Shown here: one piece after another, positions 18,124 through 27,581 of the stretch
Numbering within the stretch: the first letter of the stretch is position 1
Layout: each line of letters opens with the position of its first letter
Assembly (NCBI GenBank): GCA_900546745.1
Contig: URDT01000001.1
Coordinates: 22,122-86,121, forward strand
Direction of reading: 5' to 3'
Length of the DNA: 64,000 nt
Source: an uncultured Mycoplasmatota bacterium
Lineage (GTDB): Bacteria; Bacillota_I; Bacilli_A; RF39; UBA660
Notes under the pieces: model-generated
The model's input: the letters and a program-made list of their open reading frames with translations, nothing else
What the model was told of the DNA's origin: nothing
The model's database searches: none
Program-made: the position numbers and the translations under genes

Positions 18124-19308
18124 ATGAAATCAATAGAAAAATTTATTCACTCTTTAGAAGTGTTAAGAATTAATTTACAAAGTGAAATGCTTTCTAACTT
18201 AAAGTTTCAACAAGATGAATTATCCAAAATTGTTACTTCAAATGATTGGTCAAAAAAAGAAGAAATCGATAAAAACTTATTAGAAAATGAAATAAAAATA
18301 TGTAAACATTCTTTAATTTCAAATGTGTTGAGAATTTTACAAATAGATCCATCAAGTTGGAACATGTGTGGTGAAATATTTGTTGAATTTGATTTGTTAT
18401 CTGAATTGTTGATAGAAACAAAATTAAATATGAAAGAACAAGCAGAGATAATAGAATATTTAATTTCTAAAAATTTAGCTGCTGGAGTAGCAAATGCAAA
18501 AGTTGATTATTTTGATATAAGGAAATTAAACGATTTTGAATTCAAGAATATTACTTACCAACAAGCAGAAGAGTTCCTTAAAACAGATGGCTACCGCAGA
18601 TTATCAGAAAAGGAAAAAAAGACAGAATTGGAAACAAATGCATTCATAGAATTACAAAACTTTATTAATCAAAATATGGAACAACGTAATGATATAACAA
18701 CTATTCATAAGACTATAGAAGAGGATTATTTCAACCACAAAGATAGTCTTACTGAAGAAAATATAACTAGTTATATTGACCAATTAAAAAAATTAAAGTT
18801 ATCTGATGAAGTAGCAACATCATTAAGAATATTTTTAATGAAAAAAATAAAAAAAGAAAAACCAACACTTCAACTGAAAACAATCAAAAATTTAAAAAAG
18901 GATGTTATTTTATCTAAAAAACAATATTATGAATTAGAGTCAAAATTAAAAGAAATGCTAGATTTGGATACAATGACTTTTAAAAGAGAAATATATAGTG
19001 ATGAGTTACAAAATTTATTTCAAATTATGATTCAATTAAAATATGATAAAGAAACAATTTATGAAGTTGCTAGAAAATATGAAAAAATGAATCAACAAAA
19101 GAATGCTATAGTATTATATTTAGAAGTGATTGACCAATTAAGAGATTATATAAGTGAAGAGGAAGTTCATAACTTAGAAGAAATCTTCCAAGAAACATTC
19201 ATTTGTAATTCAGAAGATTATATAGAATGGAAAAATATGTTAAAAGAAAATTTACTTGACCAAATAAATCAAATTCCAAAAGATCATATTTTAAAATTAG
19301 TAAAGTAG
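18124..19308 (+). CDS. Uncharacterised helical/coiled-coil cytoplasmic protein
   Basis: A 394-residue charged protein with no signal peptide or membrane segment. Most of it is predicted helical, with Lys/Glu-rich stretches (EKEKKTELETNAFIELQNF; LKTIKNLKKDVILSKKQYYE). The start at 18124 is chosen because GGGGGAT lies just ahead and the promoter's start point falls upstream of it; an in-frame ATG at 18064 would lie on the promoter. I recognise no domain. Confidence 0.6.
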   Translation: MKSIEKFIHSLEVLRINLQSEMLSNLKFQQDELSKIVTSNDWSKKEEIDKNLLENEIKICKHSLISNVLRILQIDPSSWNMCGEIFVEFDLLSELLIETKLNMKEQAEIIEYLISKNLAAGVANAKVDYFDIRKLNDFEFKNITYQQAEEFLKTDGYRRLSEKEKKTELETNAFIELQNFINQNMEQRNDITTIHKTIEEDYFNHKDSLTEENITSYIDQLKKLKLSDEVATSLRIFLMKKIKKEKPTLQLKTIKNLKKDVILSKKQYYELESKLKEMLDLDTMTFKREIYSDELQNLFQIMIQLKYDKETIYEVARKYEKMNQQKNAIVLYLEVIDQLRDYISEEEVHNLEEIFQETFICNSEDYIEWKNMLKENLLDQINQIPKDHILKLVK

Positions 19309-19325
19309 ACTTAGGTCTACTTTTA
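19302..19325 (+). terminator. Terminator
   Basis: AAAGTAGAC / GTCTACTTT with a TTAG loop, overlapping the stop codon of the coiled-coil gene, followed by TATTT. Confidence 0.75.
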
Positions 19326-19362
19326 TTTGCGTCGATGTGATATGATAAAGTAGGTGATGTTT

Positions 19363-21528
19363 GTGAAAGAACTACTTTCTCCGGCTGGAAATATGGAATC
19401 TTTAAAAGCTGCTATTTCCGCAGGTTGTGATGCAGTATATTTAGGGGGATATACATTTGGTGCTAGAAATTATGCTTCTAATTTTTCTGATCAAGAATTA
19501 ATAGATGCAATTGATTATGCTCATATATATGGTGTAAAAGTATATGTAACGGTAAATACTATGATATATGAAGATGAAACAGATCGTTTTATTCAGTATG
19601 TTGATTTTTTACATCAAAATAATGTAGATGCTGTTATTATTCAAGATTTAGGAATGATGGATTATTTAAGAAAAACTTATCAAAATTTAGAAATTCATGC
19701 TTCTACTCAAATGAATGTTCATAATGTAGAAGGAGCCAAATTCCTAGAAAAATTAGGGGTTAAAAGAGTTGTCTTAGCCCGTGAGACAAGTATTGAAGTA
19801 ATAAAAGAAATTAAAAAACAAACAAATATTGAAATCGAAATATTTATACAAGGAGCTTTATGCCTTAGTTACTCAGGACAATGTTTGATGAGTAGTTTAC
19901 TAGGAGGAAGAAGCGGAAATAGAGGTACTTGTAGTCAATGTTGTAGAATGCAGTATGATCTTTTTCATAATGATAAAAAAATCAATAAAGACCAATACTT
20001 ACTTAGTACAAAAGATTTAAATACATTAGAATATATCAAAGAATTAGTAAATATTGGAGTAGATTCCTTTAAAATAGAAGGTCGTATGAAACGCCCTGAA
20101 TATGTTTATTTAATGACTAATATTTATAGAAAAGCAATCGATGGGAACTTGGATTCTATAGAAAACTCTCTTTTAGAGATGAAAAAGATATTCAATCGTG
20201 AGTTTACAAAAGGATTTTTATTTCATGAAAAAAATAATAATTTTATTAATCCTAAAAGACCAAATCATATTGGAATTCCAATTGGTACTATAGTTTCATG
20301 TAGTTCAAAATTTACGACAATTGAGTTAACGAATGAAGTTATTCAAGAAGATGGTATTCGTATTTTAAATAAAAAAGAAGATGTAGGTTTTATTTTAAAT
20401 AAAATATATCTTCATAAAAAACTTGTAAATAGTGCGAAAAAAGGTGACATTATAGAAGTACCTACAAAAGGATTTGTTCAAAAAGGTGATCTTGTTTTAA
20501 AAACAACCGATAAAAAGCAAATGCTTTCTTTACAAGAACAAATGAAAAATACACGAAAAATCGATATTTCTATGGATATTGTAATTCATAAAAATGAGCC
20601 TATTTCTCTTTCAATATCTGATTTTAATCATAAAATTACTGTAAAAAGTGATTATATTGTAGAAGAATTTCAAAACTTACCAACTCCTAAAGCAAGGATC
20701 ATAGAACAATTTAAAAAATTAGGAGATACTCCATTTTCTTTGAAAAATATTCATGTAGATTATGAAGATTCTTTTGTAAAAATTAGTGAAATTAATGAAA
20801 TTAGGAGAAGAGCTGTTCAAAAATTAATTCAGGCTAGACAATATAAAATTCCCTATATTAAAAATACTTATGAAATAGATTTACCAAATTATTCTACTAA
20901 TAGAAATATTTCTGTAATGATTAGAAATTTAGAGGATTATCATTTTATTCAAAATAAAAAACTAGATTCTATTTATATGAAATCGGATATTATAGAAAAA
21001 ATACAAGATCATAGAAAAGTTTTAAAAATTCCTAGAGTGAATTTTAATTTGAAGGAAATTCAAGGAAAAGTATTGATTTCTGATTTAGGATCCTTAGAAA
21101 AATATAAACAAGTAATTACCGATTTTGGATTTAATGTAGCCAATTCTTATACAGTAGCATTCCTACATTCTTTAGGTGTTTTAAAAGTTACTTTATCTTA
21201 TGAATTAACAAAAGAACAAATTAAAAATATTATTGAAGCTTATCATAAAAGATATTGTGTACATCCTAATTTGGAAGTTATTGTAAGTTCTTATCCAGAA
21301 GTTATGATTTCTAAATTTCGTTTATTAGATTATTTTCATATTCATAATGGCAAGAATTATTTAAAGGATAGACACCAACATCAATTTAAAATAGAAGAAA
21401 CTAGTGATATCATGACTATTTATCACTTTGAAAAAATAAAATTAGATTCCAATTCTATTTTTGAATTAGGAATTAATAATGTAAGAATTCATATAGAAGA
21501 TAATGATGATATAAATACCTTAAAATAG
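19363..21528 (+). CDS. U32-family protein (RlhA/TrhP-like RNA hydroxylation factor)
   Basis: About 721 residues. The N-terminal U32 domain shows ELLSPAGNMESLKAAISAGC, YLGGYTFGARNYASNF and GALCLSYSGQCLMSSLLGGR followed by SGNRGTCSQCCRMQY, whose cysteines match the iron-sulfur site of U32 proteins. The long C-terminal part fits the DUF3656-containing RlhA type. U32 proteins hydroxylate 23S rRNA (RlhA) or tRNA wobble uridine (TrhP) using prephenate-derived chemistry; which substrate applies here is uncertain. GTG 19363 is chosen because AGGTGAT lies 5 bases ahead. It was formerly annotated as peptidase. Confidence 0.82.
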   Translation: MKELLSPAGNMESLKAAISAGCDAVYLGGYTFGARNYASNFSDQELIDAIDYAHIYGVKVYVTVNTMIYEDETDRFIQYVDFLHQNNVDAVIIQDLGMMDYLRKTYQNLEIHASTQMNVHNVEGAKFLEKLGVKRVVLARETSIEVIKEIKKQTNIEIEIFIQGALCLSYSGQCLMSSLLGGRSGNRGTCSQCCRMQYDLFHNDKKINKDQYLLSTKDLNTLEYIKELVNIGVDSFKIEGRMKRPEYVYLMTNIYRKAIDGNLDSIENSLLEMKKIFNREFTKGFLFHEKNNNFINPKRPNHIGIPIGTIVSCSSKFTTIELTNEVIQEDGIRILNKKEDVGFILNKIYLHKKLVNSAKKGDIIEVPTKGFVQKGDLVLKTTDKKQMLSLQEQMKNTRKIDISMDIVIHKNEPISLSISDFNHKITVKSDYIVEEFQNLPTPKARIIEQFKKLGDTPFSLKNIHVDYEDSFVKISEINEIRRRAVQKLIQARQYKIPYIKNTYEIDLPNYSTNRNISVMIRNLEDYHFIQNKKLDSIYMKSDIIEKIQDHRKVLKIPRVNFNLKEIQGKVLISDLGSLEKYKQVITDFGFNVANSYTVAFLHSLGVLKVTLSYELTKEQIKNIIEAYHKRYCVHPNLEVIVSSYPEVMISKFRLLDYFHIHNGKNYLKDRHQHQFKIEETSDIMTIYHFEKIKLDSNSIFELGINNVRIHIEDNDDINTLK

Positions 21529-21538
21529 GTATTTTTTT
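21514..21538 (+). terminator. Terminator after the U32 gene
   Basis: AATACCT / AGGTATT stem around the stop codon, then seven T. Confidence 0.8.
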
Positions 21539-21573
21539 CATATTAAGAAAGAAACTATAAAAGAGGTGATAAG

Positions 21574-22440
21574 ATGATACTTCTTTATATTGAAGATAAA
21601 ATTCTTTCTGGTACAATAGCAACTTACTTAGACTATTTAAATCTTGATTATACAACTAATATCGATCATAAAGTAGAATGCGCTATTGTTGCTGAGATAA
21701 ATCCTAAAACAAGAAAAATTGCTCAAACTACAAAAACTATTTTTATTGCTTATTTAGAAGAACAAAAGATTTATACAAAATTTATGAAAAAAAATAAAAA
21801 TTCTAAGCAATACAAAGAAAAAATATTAAAATTTTTTGAAGATTGTACCAATATTGTTGTTAGTATGCCTATTTTTCAAAAAATCATCTCCTCTAGCACA
21901 AATATTACAGTAATTCCAAAAGAACCATTTCAGTTAAATTTAGTAAAAACAAAAAAAGGAAAAGATATTGTTTTTTATGATCCAAAATATCAAAATTTGA
22001 ATATGATTTATGAACTTTCTATTCATTATCCGAAACTTAAATTTTATTATGTTGGGTATAAAAATGAGTTAACGATGCGAGAACGAACTATCTTTAATAA
22101 ACTTCCTAATAATGTAATAAAATGTAAAAAAATGGATATTATTTCTTATATGAATTTAGTAAATAGTGCCTATATTGTGATTCATAATGATATAGATGAT
22201 TTTTATCAAATTCCAATATTACTCAAAAAAAATCTCATTATCAAAGATATTCCATATTATGAAAATTTTTTAATTCCAAGTAAAGATTGCTATTTTTATG
22301 ATAATTTTAAATCTTTAGTTTTAAAATTGGAAAAAATAAAAAATAGACGACTTTCAAACTTGACAGATGAAGTTTACTGTAAACTAAGTAAAATAGATTG
22401 TAAATATGTGTCTTATAAATACCAAATTCTTTTAGTTTAG
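21574..22440 (+). CDS. Putative glycosyltransferase (GT-B fold)
   Basis: A 288-residue cytoplasmic protein. The second half (DIVFYDPKYQNLNMIYELSI, HYPKLKFYYVGY, LPNNVIKCKKMDIISYMNLV, SAYIVIHND, KNLIIKDIPYYENFL) follows the pattern of the nucleotide-sugar binding domain of GT-B glycosyltransferases, in which an E-x7-E-like region normally comes late; here it is replaced by ILLKKNLIIKD, so activity is doubtful. Sugar and acceptor are unknown. AGGTGATAAG precedes the start. Confidence 0.5.
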   Translation: MILLYIEDKILSGTIATYLDYLNLDYTTNIDHKVECAIVAEINPKTRKIAQTTKTIFIAYLEEQKIYTKFMKKNKNSKQYKEKILKFFEDCTNIVVSMPIFQKIISSSTNITVIPKEPFQLNLVKTKKGKDIVFYDPKYQNLNMIYELSIHYPKLKFYYVGYKNELTMRERTIFNKLPNNVIKCKKMDIISYMNLVNSAYIVIHNDIDDFYQIPILLKKNLIIKDIPYYENFLIPSKDCYFYDNFKSLVLKLEKIKNRRLSNLTDEVYCKLSKIDCKYVSYKYQILLV

Positions 22441-22489
22441 ACTATATTTTTTAAGAATATTCCTTTATAATGTAAATAGAGGTGTTACA

Positions 22490-24610
22490 ATGCGAGAACA
22501 AGTTTTACAAATTTTAAAGAATACAGATAAGGCTTTAACAATTCATGAAATTAATGATATTATGGGATATAAAAGTACTGATGATTTTAAATCTTTATTA
22601 AAAGTAATCAATGAATTAGAAGATGAATTTGTAATTTATCATACAAATAAAGATAAATTTATGCTTTTCAATAACAGTCATCTTAGAGTAGGAACTTTAC
22701 TTTCTACAACAAAAGATTTTGCTTTTGTTGATATTGAAGGAGATGAAGATGTTTTTGTTCATGCTTCTAATTTAAATGGAGCAATTCATAAAGACAAAGT
22801 TATTGTGGAGATTACTTCTAAGGCAGGACTTCGTTTAGAAGGAAGAATTGTAAAAGTAGTAGATCGTAATTTAAATCAATTGGTAGGAGAAATTTATTAT
22901 AAAAATAATAAAGCTCATTTAAAGTTAGATGAAGAAAAATTTAAGATTGATGTAATTATTGAACCAGACAAATTAAAGAATGCGATGGAAGGACATAAAG
23001 TTCTAGCAAAAGTAACAAGACAAATTGCTGGAAATGTTTATCATGGAGAGGTAATTAAAATTATAGGACATAAAAATGATCCTGGTGTTGATATTTTATC
23101 AATTGTATATAAGTACGGAATTAATGATACTTTCCCTGATAAAGTAGTGAAAGAATTAGATCAAATTCCAGATTCTGTGAAAGAAGAAGAGAAAAAAGGT
23201 AGAAGAGATTTAACAGACCATATGATTTTTACAATCGATGGGGATGATACAAAGGATATTGATGATGCTGTTGAAGTGGAAAAATTAGAAAATGGACATT
23301 ATAAATTAGGCGTTCATATTGCAGATGTTAGTTATTATGTAAAAGAAGGTACTGCTTTATATGATGAAGCCTATGAAAGAGGTACAAGTGTTTATTTAGC
23401 AGATCGTGTAATTCCAATGTTACCTCATAAATTATCAAATGGAATTTGTTCTTTAAATCCTGGAGTAGAACGTTTAGCGCTTTCTTGTGTAATGGAAATT
23501 GATACAAAAGGAAATGTTGTCGATTATGAAATTTTTGAAAGTGTTATAAAATCTCGTAAACAAATGACTTATAAAAATGTAAATAAGATTTTAGAAGAAA
23601 ACATTGTCCCAGAAGGATATGAAGATTTTGCAGATTCTTTAAGAACTATGGAAGAATTGGCTAAAATATTACGTGCTAATAAGGTATCTAGAGGTTATAT
23701 TGACTTTGATATTGATGAAGCCAAAATTATTGTAGATGAAGATGGAAAAGCTATTGACGTTACATTAAGAGAAAGAGGAACTGGAGAAAAGTTAATTGAA
23801 GATTTTATGATTGCTGCGAATGAAACAGTTGCTTCTTATATTTATTATTTGGAATATCCTTTTATTTATCGTGTGCATGGTGAACCTAGTCCAGAAAAAA
23901 TTAAAAGTTTTTTAACTTATGTAAGTTCTGCCGGATATCAATTAAAAGGCAAGGTAACAGAAATTTATCCAAGCACAATGCAAAATTTATTAGATCAATT
24001 GAAAGATGCTCCTGAATATCCTGTATTTTCTTCTTTACTTTTAAGAAGTATGCAAAAGGCTGTTTATGATACGAATAATATAGGACATTTTGGTTTAGCA
24101 AGTAAATGTTATACACATTTTACTTCTCCTATTCGAAGATTCCCAGATACTACTGTTCATAGATTATTACACAAATATATTTTTGATGGTAAAAATGATG
24201 CTGATACTTTGAAAATGGAAGAGACTAAGTTACCAGAAATCGCAAAACATTCTTCTCAAAAAGAAAGAGATTCTGTTGATTGTGAACGTGAAGTAGATGA
24301 TATGAAAATGGCTGAATATATGATGAATCATATAGGAGAAGAGTATTCTGGTATGATTAGTGGAATTACTAAATTTGGTATTTTTGTTCAACTTCCAAAT
24401 TTAGTAGAGGGATTAATTCGTTTAGATGATTTAACAGATGATCATTATACTTATGATGAATCAACAATTCGTTTAATTGGAACTAAAAATAAACGAGGAT
24501 ATCGTTTAGGAGATCAGTTAAATGTTGTTGTGAAGGCTGCAAATAAAGAAGCACATACAATTGATTTTGTTTTAGCAAAGGATAAAAAAAATGGTAGAAA
24601 TAAAAAATAG
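22490..24610 (+). CDS. rnr: Ribonuclease R
   Basis: A 706-residue 3'-5' exoribonuclease of the RNB family. It has an N-terminal winged helix (residues 1-60), cold-shock domains ([20 protein letters not shown]), the RNB domain with the catalytic aspartates in [17 protein letters not shown], and a C-terminal S1 domain ([20 protein letters not shown]) ending in a Lys-rich tail. It degrades structured RNA and, with SmpB and tmRNA encoded next to it, removes mRNA from stalled ribosomes. A TATAAT lies at 22466-22471. The last 20 bases overlap smpB. Confidence 0.97.
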   Translation: MREQVLQILKNTDKALTIHEINDIMGYKSTDDFKSLLKVINELEDEFVIYHTNKDKFMLFNNSHLRVGTLLSTTKDFAFVDIEGDEDVFVHASNLNGAIHKDKVIVEITSKAGLRLEGRIVKVVDRNLNQLVGEIYYKNNKAHLKLDEEKFKIDVIIEPDKLKNAMEGHKVLAKVTRQIAGNVYHGEVIKIIGHKNDPGVDILSIVYKYGINDTFPDKVVKELDQIPDSVKEEEKKGRRDLTDHMIFTIDGDDTKDIDDAVEVEKLENGHYKLGVHIADVSYYVKEGTALYDEAYERGTSVYLADRVIPMLPHKLSNGICSLNPGVERLALSCVMEIDTKGNVVDYEIFESVIKSRKQMTYKNVNKILEENIVPEGYEDFADSLRTMEELAKILRANKVSRGYIDFDIDEAKIIVDEDGKAIDVTLRERGTGEKLIEDFMIAANETVASYIYYLEYPFIYRVHGEPSPEKIKSFLTYVSSAGYQLKGKVTEIYPSTMQNLLDQLKDAPEYPVFSSLLLRSMQKAVYDTNNIGHFGLASKCYTHFTSPIRRFPDTTVHRLLHKYIFDGKNDADTLKMEETKLPEIAKHSSQKERDSVDCEREVDDMKMAEYMMNHIGEEYSGMISGITKFGIFVQLPNLVEGLIRLDDLTDDHYTYDESTIRLIGTKNKRGYRLGDQLNVVVKAANKEAHTIDFVLAKDKKNGRNKK

Positions 24611-25034
24611 AAAAGCAAATTTTGATTATGAAATTTTAGAAACATATGAAGCTGGTATCGTTTTAACAGGAACTGAAATTAAATCGATTAGAGCAGGAAA
24701 AGCAAATTTAAAAGATAGTTACGCAATTGTTAGAAATAATGAGATTTATTTATTGAATATGCATATTAGTCATTATGAACAAGGAAATATTTTTAATCAT
24801 GATGAGACAAGAACTAGAAAACTTTTATTTCATAAAAAAGAGATTTATAAAATAAGAGATTTTTTAGAAAAAGATGGATTAACTTTAGTTCCTTTGAAAC
24901 TTTATTTCAAAGATAATTATGCTAAAATATTAATTGGTGTTGCTAAAGGTAAAAAGAATTACGATAAAAGAGAAGCAATGAAAAAAAGAGACAATTTGAG
25001 AGAAATAAAAAAAGAACTAAAGTATTTGTCATAA
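24591..25034 (+). CDS. smpB: SsrA-binding protein SmpB
   Basis: A 147-residue tmRNA-binding protein: N-terminal [20 protein letters not shown], the oligonucleotide-binding core [30 protein letters not shown], and a basic tail ([15 protein letters not shown]) that occupies the empty mRNA channel. Length is close to the family's ~155. It overlaps the end of rnr and is followed by tmRNA, the standard Bacillota order rnr-smpB-ssrA. Confidence 0.97.
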   Translation: MVEIKNRKANFDYEILETYEAGIVLTGTEIKSIRAGKANLKDSYAIVRNNEIYLLNMHISHYEQGNIFNHDETRTRKLLFHKKEIYKIRDFLEKDGLTLVPLKLYFKDNYAKILIGVAKGKKNYDKREAMKKRDNLREIKKELKYLS

Positions 25035-25042
25035 ATTACCTA

Positions 25043-25071
25043 TTGAACGAATAAATTATAGATGATATAAT
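25043..25071 (+). promoter_or_regulatory. tmRNA promoter
   Basis: TTGAAC at 25043-25048, 17-base spacer ending in TGA, TATAAT at 25066-25071 (extended -10). The expected start point falls at the mature tmRNA 5' end. Confidence 0.85.
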
Positions 25072-25081
25072 TTATTTTAAT

Positions 25082-25461
25082 GGGGCTGTCTTTGGTTTCG
25101 ACAGAAATGTTCCGCTATAAACGGCAAGTCGTAGACATACGTTAAATGTACAAAAAAATAAATGCAAAAAATGTAAAAAATGTATTAGCTTCAGTATTCA
25201 AGAGAAATGCTGTAGCCTTTGCCTAATTTAATTTAGAGTGATACAACTTTCTTTATTACCTTTCCTGTGGGTAATGTAGAAGGTTCGATTTTAGCAGGAT
25301 ATATTATTACTGGTCTTCAAAGTAATAATGAAATTTAGAAGATTACTAAAAAAGAGTTGTTGACTACTAACTTTTTTAGGACATTAATTAGTCAGCTAAA
25401 CTTGTAGAAATTTATAGTAGGGTGTTTTTGGACAGGAGTTCGACCCTCCTCAGCTCCACCA
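25082..25461 (+). ncRNA. ssrA: tmRNA (ribosome rescue RNA)
   Basis: The 5' GGGGCTGTCTTTGGTTTCGA and the 3' GGAGTTCGACCCTCCTCAGC-TCCACCA form the alanine tRNA-like domain in one piece. The tag frame starts at the resume codon GCA 25164 and ends at TAA 25224-25226, encoding AKNVKNVLASVFKRNAVAFA, a hydrophobic-ended degradation tag. With SmpB it rescues stalled ribosomes. Its 3' end adjoins the phage integrase gene and marks the prophage attachment site. Confidence 0.97.
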
Positions 25462-25465
25462 ATAT
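25430..25465. other. Probable prophage attachment site (attL) at the 3' end of ssrA
   Basis: The T-arm and acceptor end of tmRNA are immediately followed by a terminator and the convergent integrase gene, the arrangement seen when phages integrate into ssrA while restoring its 3' end. The exact core cannot be defined because attR is outside the window. Confidence 0.55.
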
Positions 25466-25471
25466 GAAATT

Positions 25472-25502
25472 AACCGTTGGAAATCAACGGTTTTAATTTT
25501 TT
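25472..25502. terminator. Terminator between tmRNA and the integrase
   Basis: AACCGTTG / CAACGGTT stem, GAAAT loop, then TTAATTTTTT. Confidence 0.8.
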
Positions 25503-25523
25503 CTGGTCTTGTTTTTGGTCTTG

Positions 25524-26696
25524 TTAATTATAAGTATTGTTTGTTTTTTTATTGATCAAGTCTACTATTTCTTTTTGAATATCATCAAATAGATGAAGAT
25601 AAGTGTCTTGCATAACTTTTATTGTATGACCCATTCTTGCACTTGTTATAATAAAAAATTTAGTAGTGTCTGTTTGACCATTTTTAACATATTCGTTTAT
25701 TAAGAATGAAACATGACTATGCCTAAATTGATGTAGTGTTATTCTTTTTATGTCAGAGATTTTAAAATATTTATCTTTGTTAGTATCAATTTTATGTTGT
25801 TTTAACGGTTCATCATTTCCAAATACAAAATTATTAGGATTAAAATTTTTTTCTTCTTTAATTTTATTAAAATATGCGTACATTATATTGCATAAATTAT
25901 TATCCATATCAATTTTTCTGTTTTTTAAGTTTTTTGTAGATGTTATTTTCCATTTTGATTGTCTTGTTTTAACTGTTAATGTTTTTGTTACATAAATAGT
26001 TCTTTTTTCAAAATTAATGTCATTCCAAGTTAAAGCTTGAATTTCACCTTTTCTCATGCCTGTAAAATAAACAAAATTAAAAAAAGTTTTCCAAAAATCA
26101 TCATTAATTGCATTTATAAATATTTTAAATTCGTCATATGTAATATATTTTAATTTTTCTTCATTTTTTATTACTTTTTCCTTCTCGTTCGCTTCAAGCT
26201 TAAAATTTCCAATTAATCTTGCTACATTAATTCGTAGTTTATAAAATTTAATGGCTGTTTCAATTATAGATGTCATAATCATGTGACATTTATTTTTATA
26301 TCGCATTGAATAATTTTTTTTCTTTAACCATTCATGCCATTTTAATATATCATTTTCATTTATATCATATATTTTTTTATTTTTATTAAAAAAAGGTAAA
26401 ATATTATTTTTAATAACACTGCTATGTCCATAAATTGTTGATTCTTTATCATAAATAGTTAATTCGTCAATATATTTATTAATGACCTCTCCAAGTGTTA
26501 TACATTCAAATTCATTAATTTTTTTATTTTTTAATGAACTTTCTTCTTGATATGCTAACCAATATCCATCTCTACCAATCCAATTTTTATTATGTCTTGT
26601 TATTTGTTTTTTCTGTCCATTCTCGTCAGTTATATAGGTTCTTATATAATATCTTTTTTGTCCATTCATTTTTTCTTTTTCTTCATATACTGGCAT
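25524..26696 (-). CDS. int: Phage integrase (tyrosine recombinase)
   Basis: A 390-residue site-specific recombinase that inserts and excises the prophage. The N-terminal AP2-like arm-binding region (RYYIRTYITDENGQKKQITR) is followed by a SAM-like core-binding domain and the catalytic domain with Arg in TGMRKGEIQALTW, HxxR in LHQFRHSHVSFLI, and His/Tyr in MGHTIKVMQDTYLHL, where Y is the nucleophile. AAGGAGATGATCATAT precedes the ATG. The gene converges on tmRNA, supporting ssrA as the integration site. Confidence 0.93.
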   Translation of the reverse strand: MPVYEEKEKMNGQKRYYIRTYITDENGQKKQITRHNKNWIGRDGYWLAYQEESSLKNKKINEFECITLGEVINKYIDELTIYDKESTIYGHSSVIKNNILPFFNKNKKIYDINENDILKWHEWLKKKNYSMRYKNKCHMIMTSIIETAIKFYKLRINVARLIGNFKLEANEKEKVIKNEEKLKYITYDEFKIFINAINDDFWKTFFNFVYFTGMRKGEIQALTWNDINFEKRTIYVTKTLTVKTRQSKWKITSTKNLKNRKIDMDNNLCNIMYAYFNKIKEEKNFNPNNFVFGNDEPLKQHKIDTNKDKYFKISDIKRITLHQFRHSHVSFLINEYVKNGQTDTTKFFIITSARMGHTIKVMQDTYLHLFDDIQKEIVDLINKKTNNTYN

Positions 26697-26860
26697 ATAT
26701 GATCATCTCCTTTTAAATTGATTCGGTATATTAACACTTTTTCTTTTTTTTGTCAAAATAAGCGAACATTCGTTTACTTTTTGCTAAAATAATTATATAA
26801 TATATTTATTGAAAAAACAATGAACTTTATTGGTAATATTTTCCAATTTTAAAGTTGTTA

Positions 26861-26889
26861 TTGGAAAGGGCAGTGGTAGTGTGTATAAT
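26861..26889 (+). promoter_or_regulatory. Promoter upstream of a small phage gene
   Basis: TTGGAA at 26861-26866 and TATAAT at 26884-26889, 17 bases apart with TG at the extended -10. Upstream lies the imperfect repeat ATTGGTAATATTTTCCAAT, a possible operator. Downstream an AGTATGTTGTATG unit is repeated. Confidence 0.6.
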
Positions 26890-26951
26890 GAAGATGTAGT
26901 ATGTTGTATGAAGTATGTTGTATGTTGTAAATCTAGAAATAGGAGAACAGT

Positions 26952-27044
26952 ATGACACTAATTGAATTGTACACAGTGCTACAAGATGATTTGCTTGATG
27001 TATTTGTTGAATATATTAAAGCAAAAGAAAAGGCACTAAATTAA
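26952..27044 (+). CDS. Small phage peptide (30 residues)
   Basis: ATG at 26952 follows TAGGAGAACAGT, a good ribosome binding site, and encodes MTLIELYTVLQDDLLDVFVE and ten more residues, mostly acidic and helical. A terminator hairpin overlaps its stop codon and a strong promoter lies 60 bases upstream, so it is a complete one-gene transcript opposite to the integrase and repressor. Function unknown; position suggests a lysogeny or excision accessory role. Confidence 0.5.
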   Translation: MTLIELYTVLQDDLLDVFVEYIKAKEKALN

Positions 27045-27058
27045 TTAGTGTCTTTTTT
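27032..27058 (+). terminator. Terminator of the small peptide gene
   Basis: GGCACTAA / TTAGTGTC around ATTAA, then TTTTTTAT; it includes the stop codon. Confidence 0.75.
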
Positions 27059-27067
27059 ATTTTGATA

Positions 27068-27409
27068 TTATTTTTTTTCTTTTAACATAGCAACAATCTG
27101 CATAGCTTTTTCAAAGTCTTCCCTAGACATATCATCTATAGTATAATCCCACATACCTGCTTCTTTAAGAGCTGTTTTTAGTTTTTCCATATTATCTGCA
27201 TCATCTTGGGTAAAATTAAGTAAGTAATCTATCGTAACACCAAAATATTGAGCTAATCTTTTTACAATCTCAAATGGTGGTTGGGTTATATTATTTTCCC
27301 AATTGGATATTGTAGTTTTCGCTACTTCACAAAATTCACCAATTTCTTCTTGTGTGAGATTGCGCTCTTTACGCAATTCTTTTAATCTATCTCCAAACAG
27401 ATGAATCAC
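27068..27409 (-). CDS. Phage repressor, XRE/CI-like
   Basis: A 113-residue protein with an N-terminal helix-turn-helix (LKELRKERNLTQEEIGEF, VAKTTISNWENNITQP, LAQYFGVTIDYLL) and an acidic C-terminal tail with no peptidase domain, so it is not of the RecA-cleaved CI type. Start is GTG 27407-27409 behind AAAGGATGGGG. It is transcribed away from the lytic genes and its promoter overlaps a perfect palindrome, consistent with autoregulated lysogeny control. Confidence 0.85.
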   Translation of the reverse strand: MIHLFGDRLKELRKERNLTQEEIGEFCEVAKTTISNWENNITQPPFEIVKRLAQYFGVTIDYLLNFTQDDADNMEKLKTALKEAGMWDYTIDDMSREDFEKAMQIVAMLKEKK

Positions 27410-27425
27410 CCCATCCTTTTAAATT

Positions 27426-27459
27426 TTTATATATATACGTAGTATATATATAAATTATA
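27426..27459 (-). promoter_or_regulatory. Repressor promoter with perfect 13-bp palindromic operator
   Basis: TTTATATATATAC (27426-27438) and GTATATATATAAA (27442-27454) are exact inverted repeats around GTA. A minus-strand extended -10 (TGATATAAT, hexamer at 27454-27459) abuts the palindrome, so a dimeric repressor bound there would cover the start point of its own gene. Confidence 0.65.
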
Positions 27460-27550
27460 TCATAAAATTTAAAAAAATGATGACAAACATAAGAAAATTT
27501 CAAATAATTTGGACAAAACACCAAACAAATTTAAAAAAATAAAAAAAAAT

Positions 27551-27581
27551 ATTGACATAGTTCAAGAAACTTGGAATATTG
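27551..27581 (+). promoter_or_regulatory. Candidate rightward early promoter
   Basis: A consensus TTGACA at 27551-27556 faces the lytic genes; the best -10 candidates (AATATT after 17 bases, TATTGT after 19) are weak. A short repeat CAAG-AAA-CTTG lies between them and could be an operator. Confidence 0.4.
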
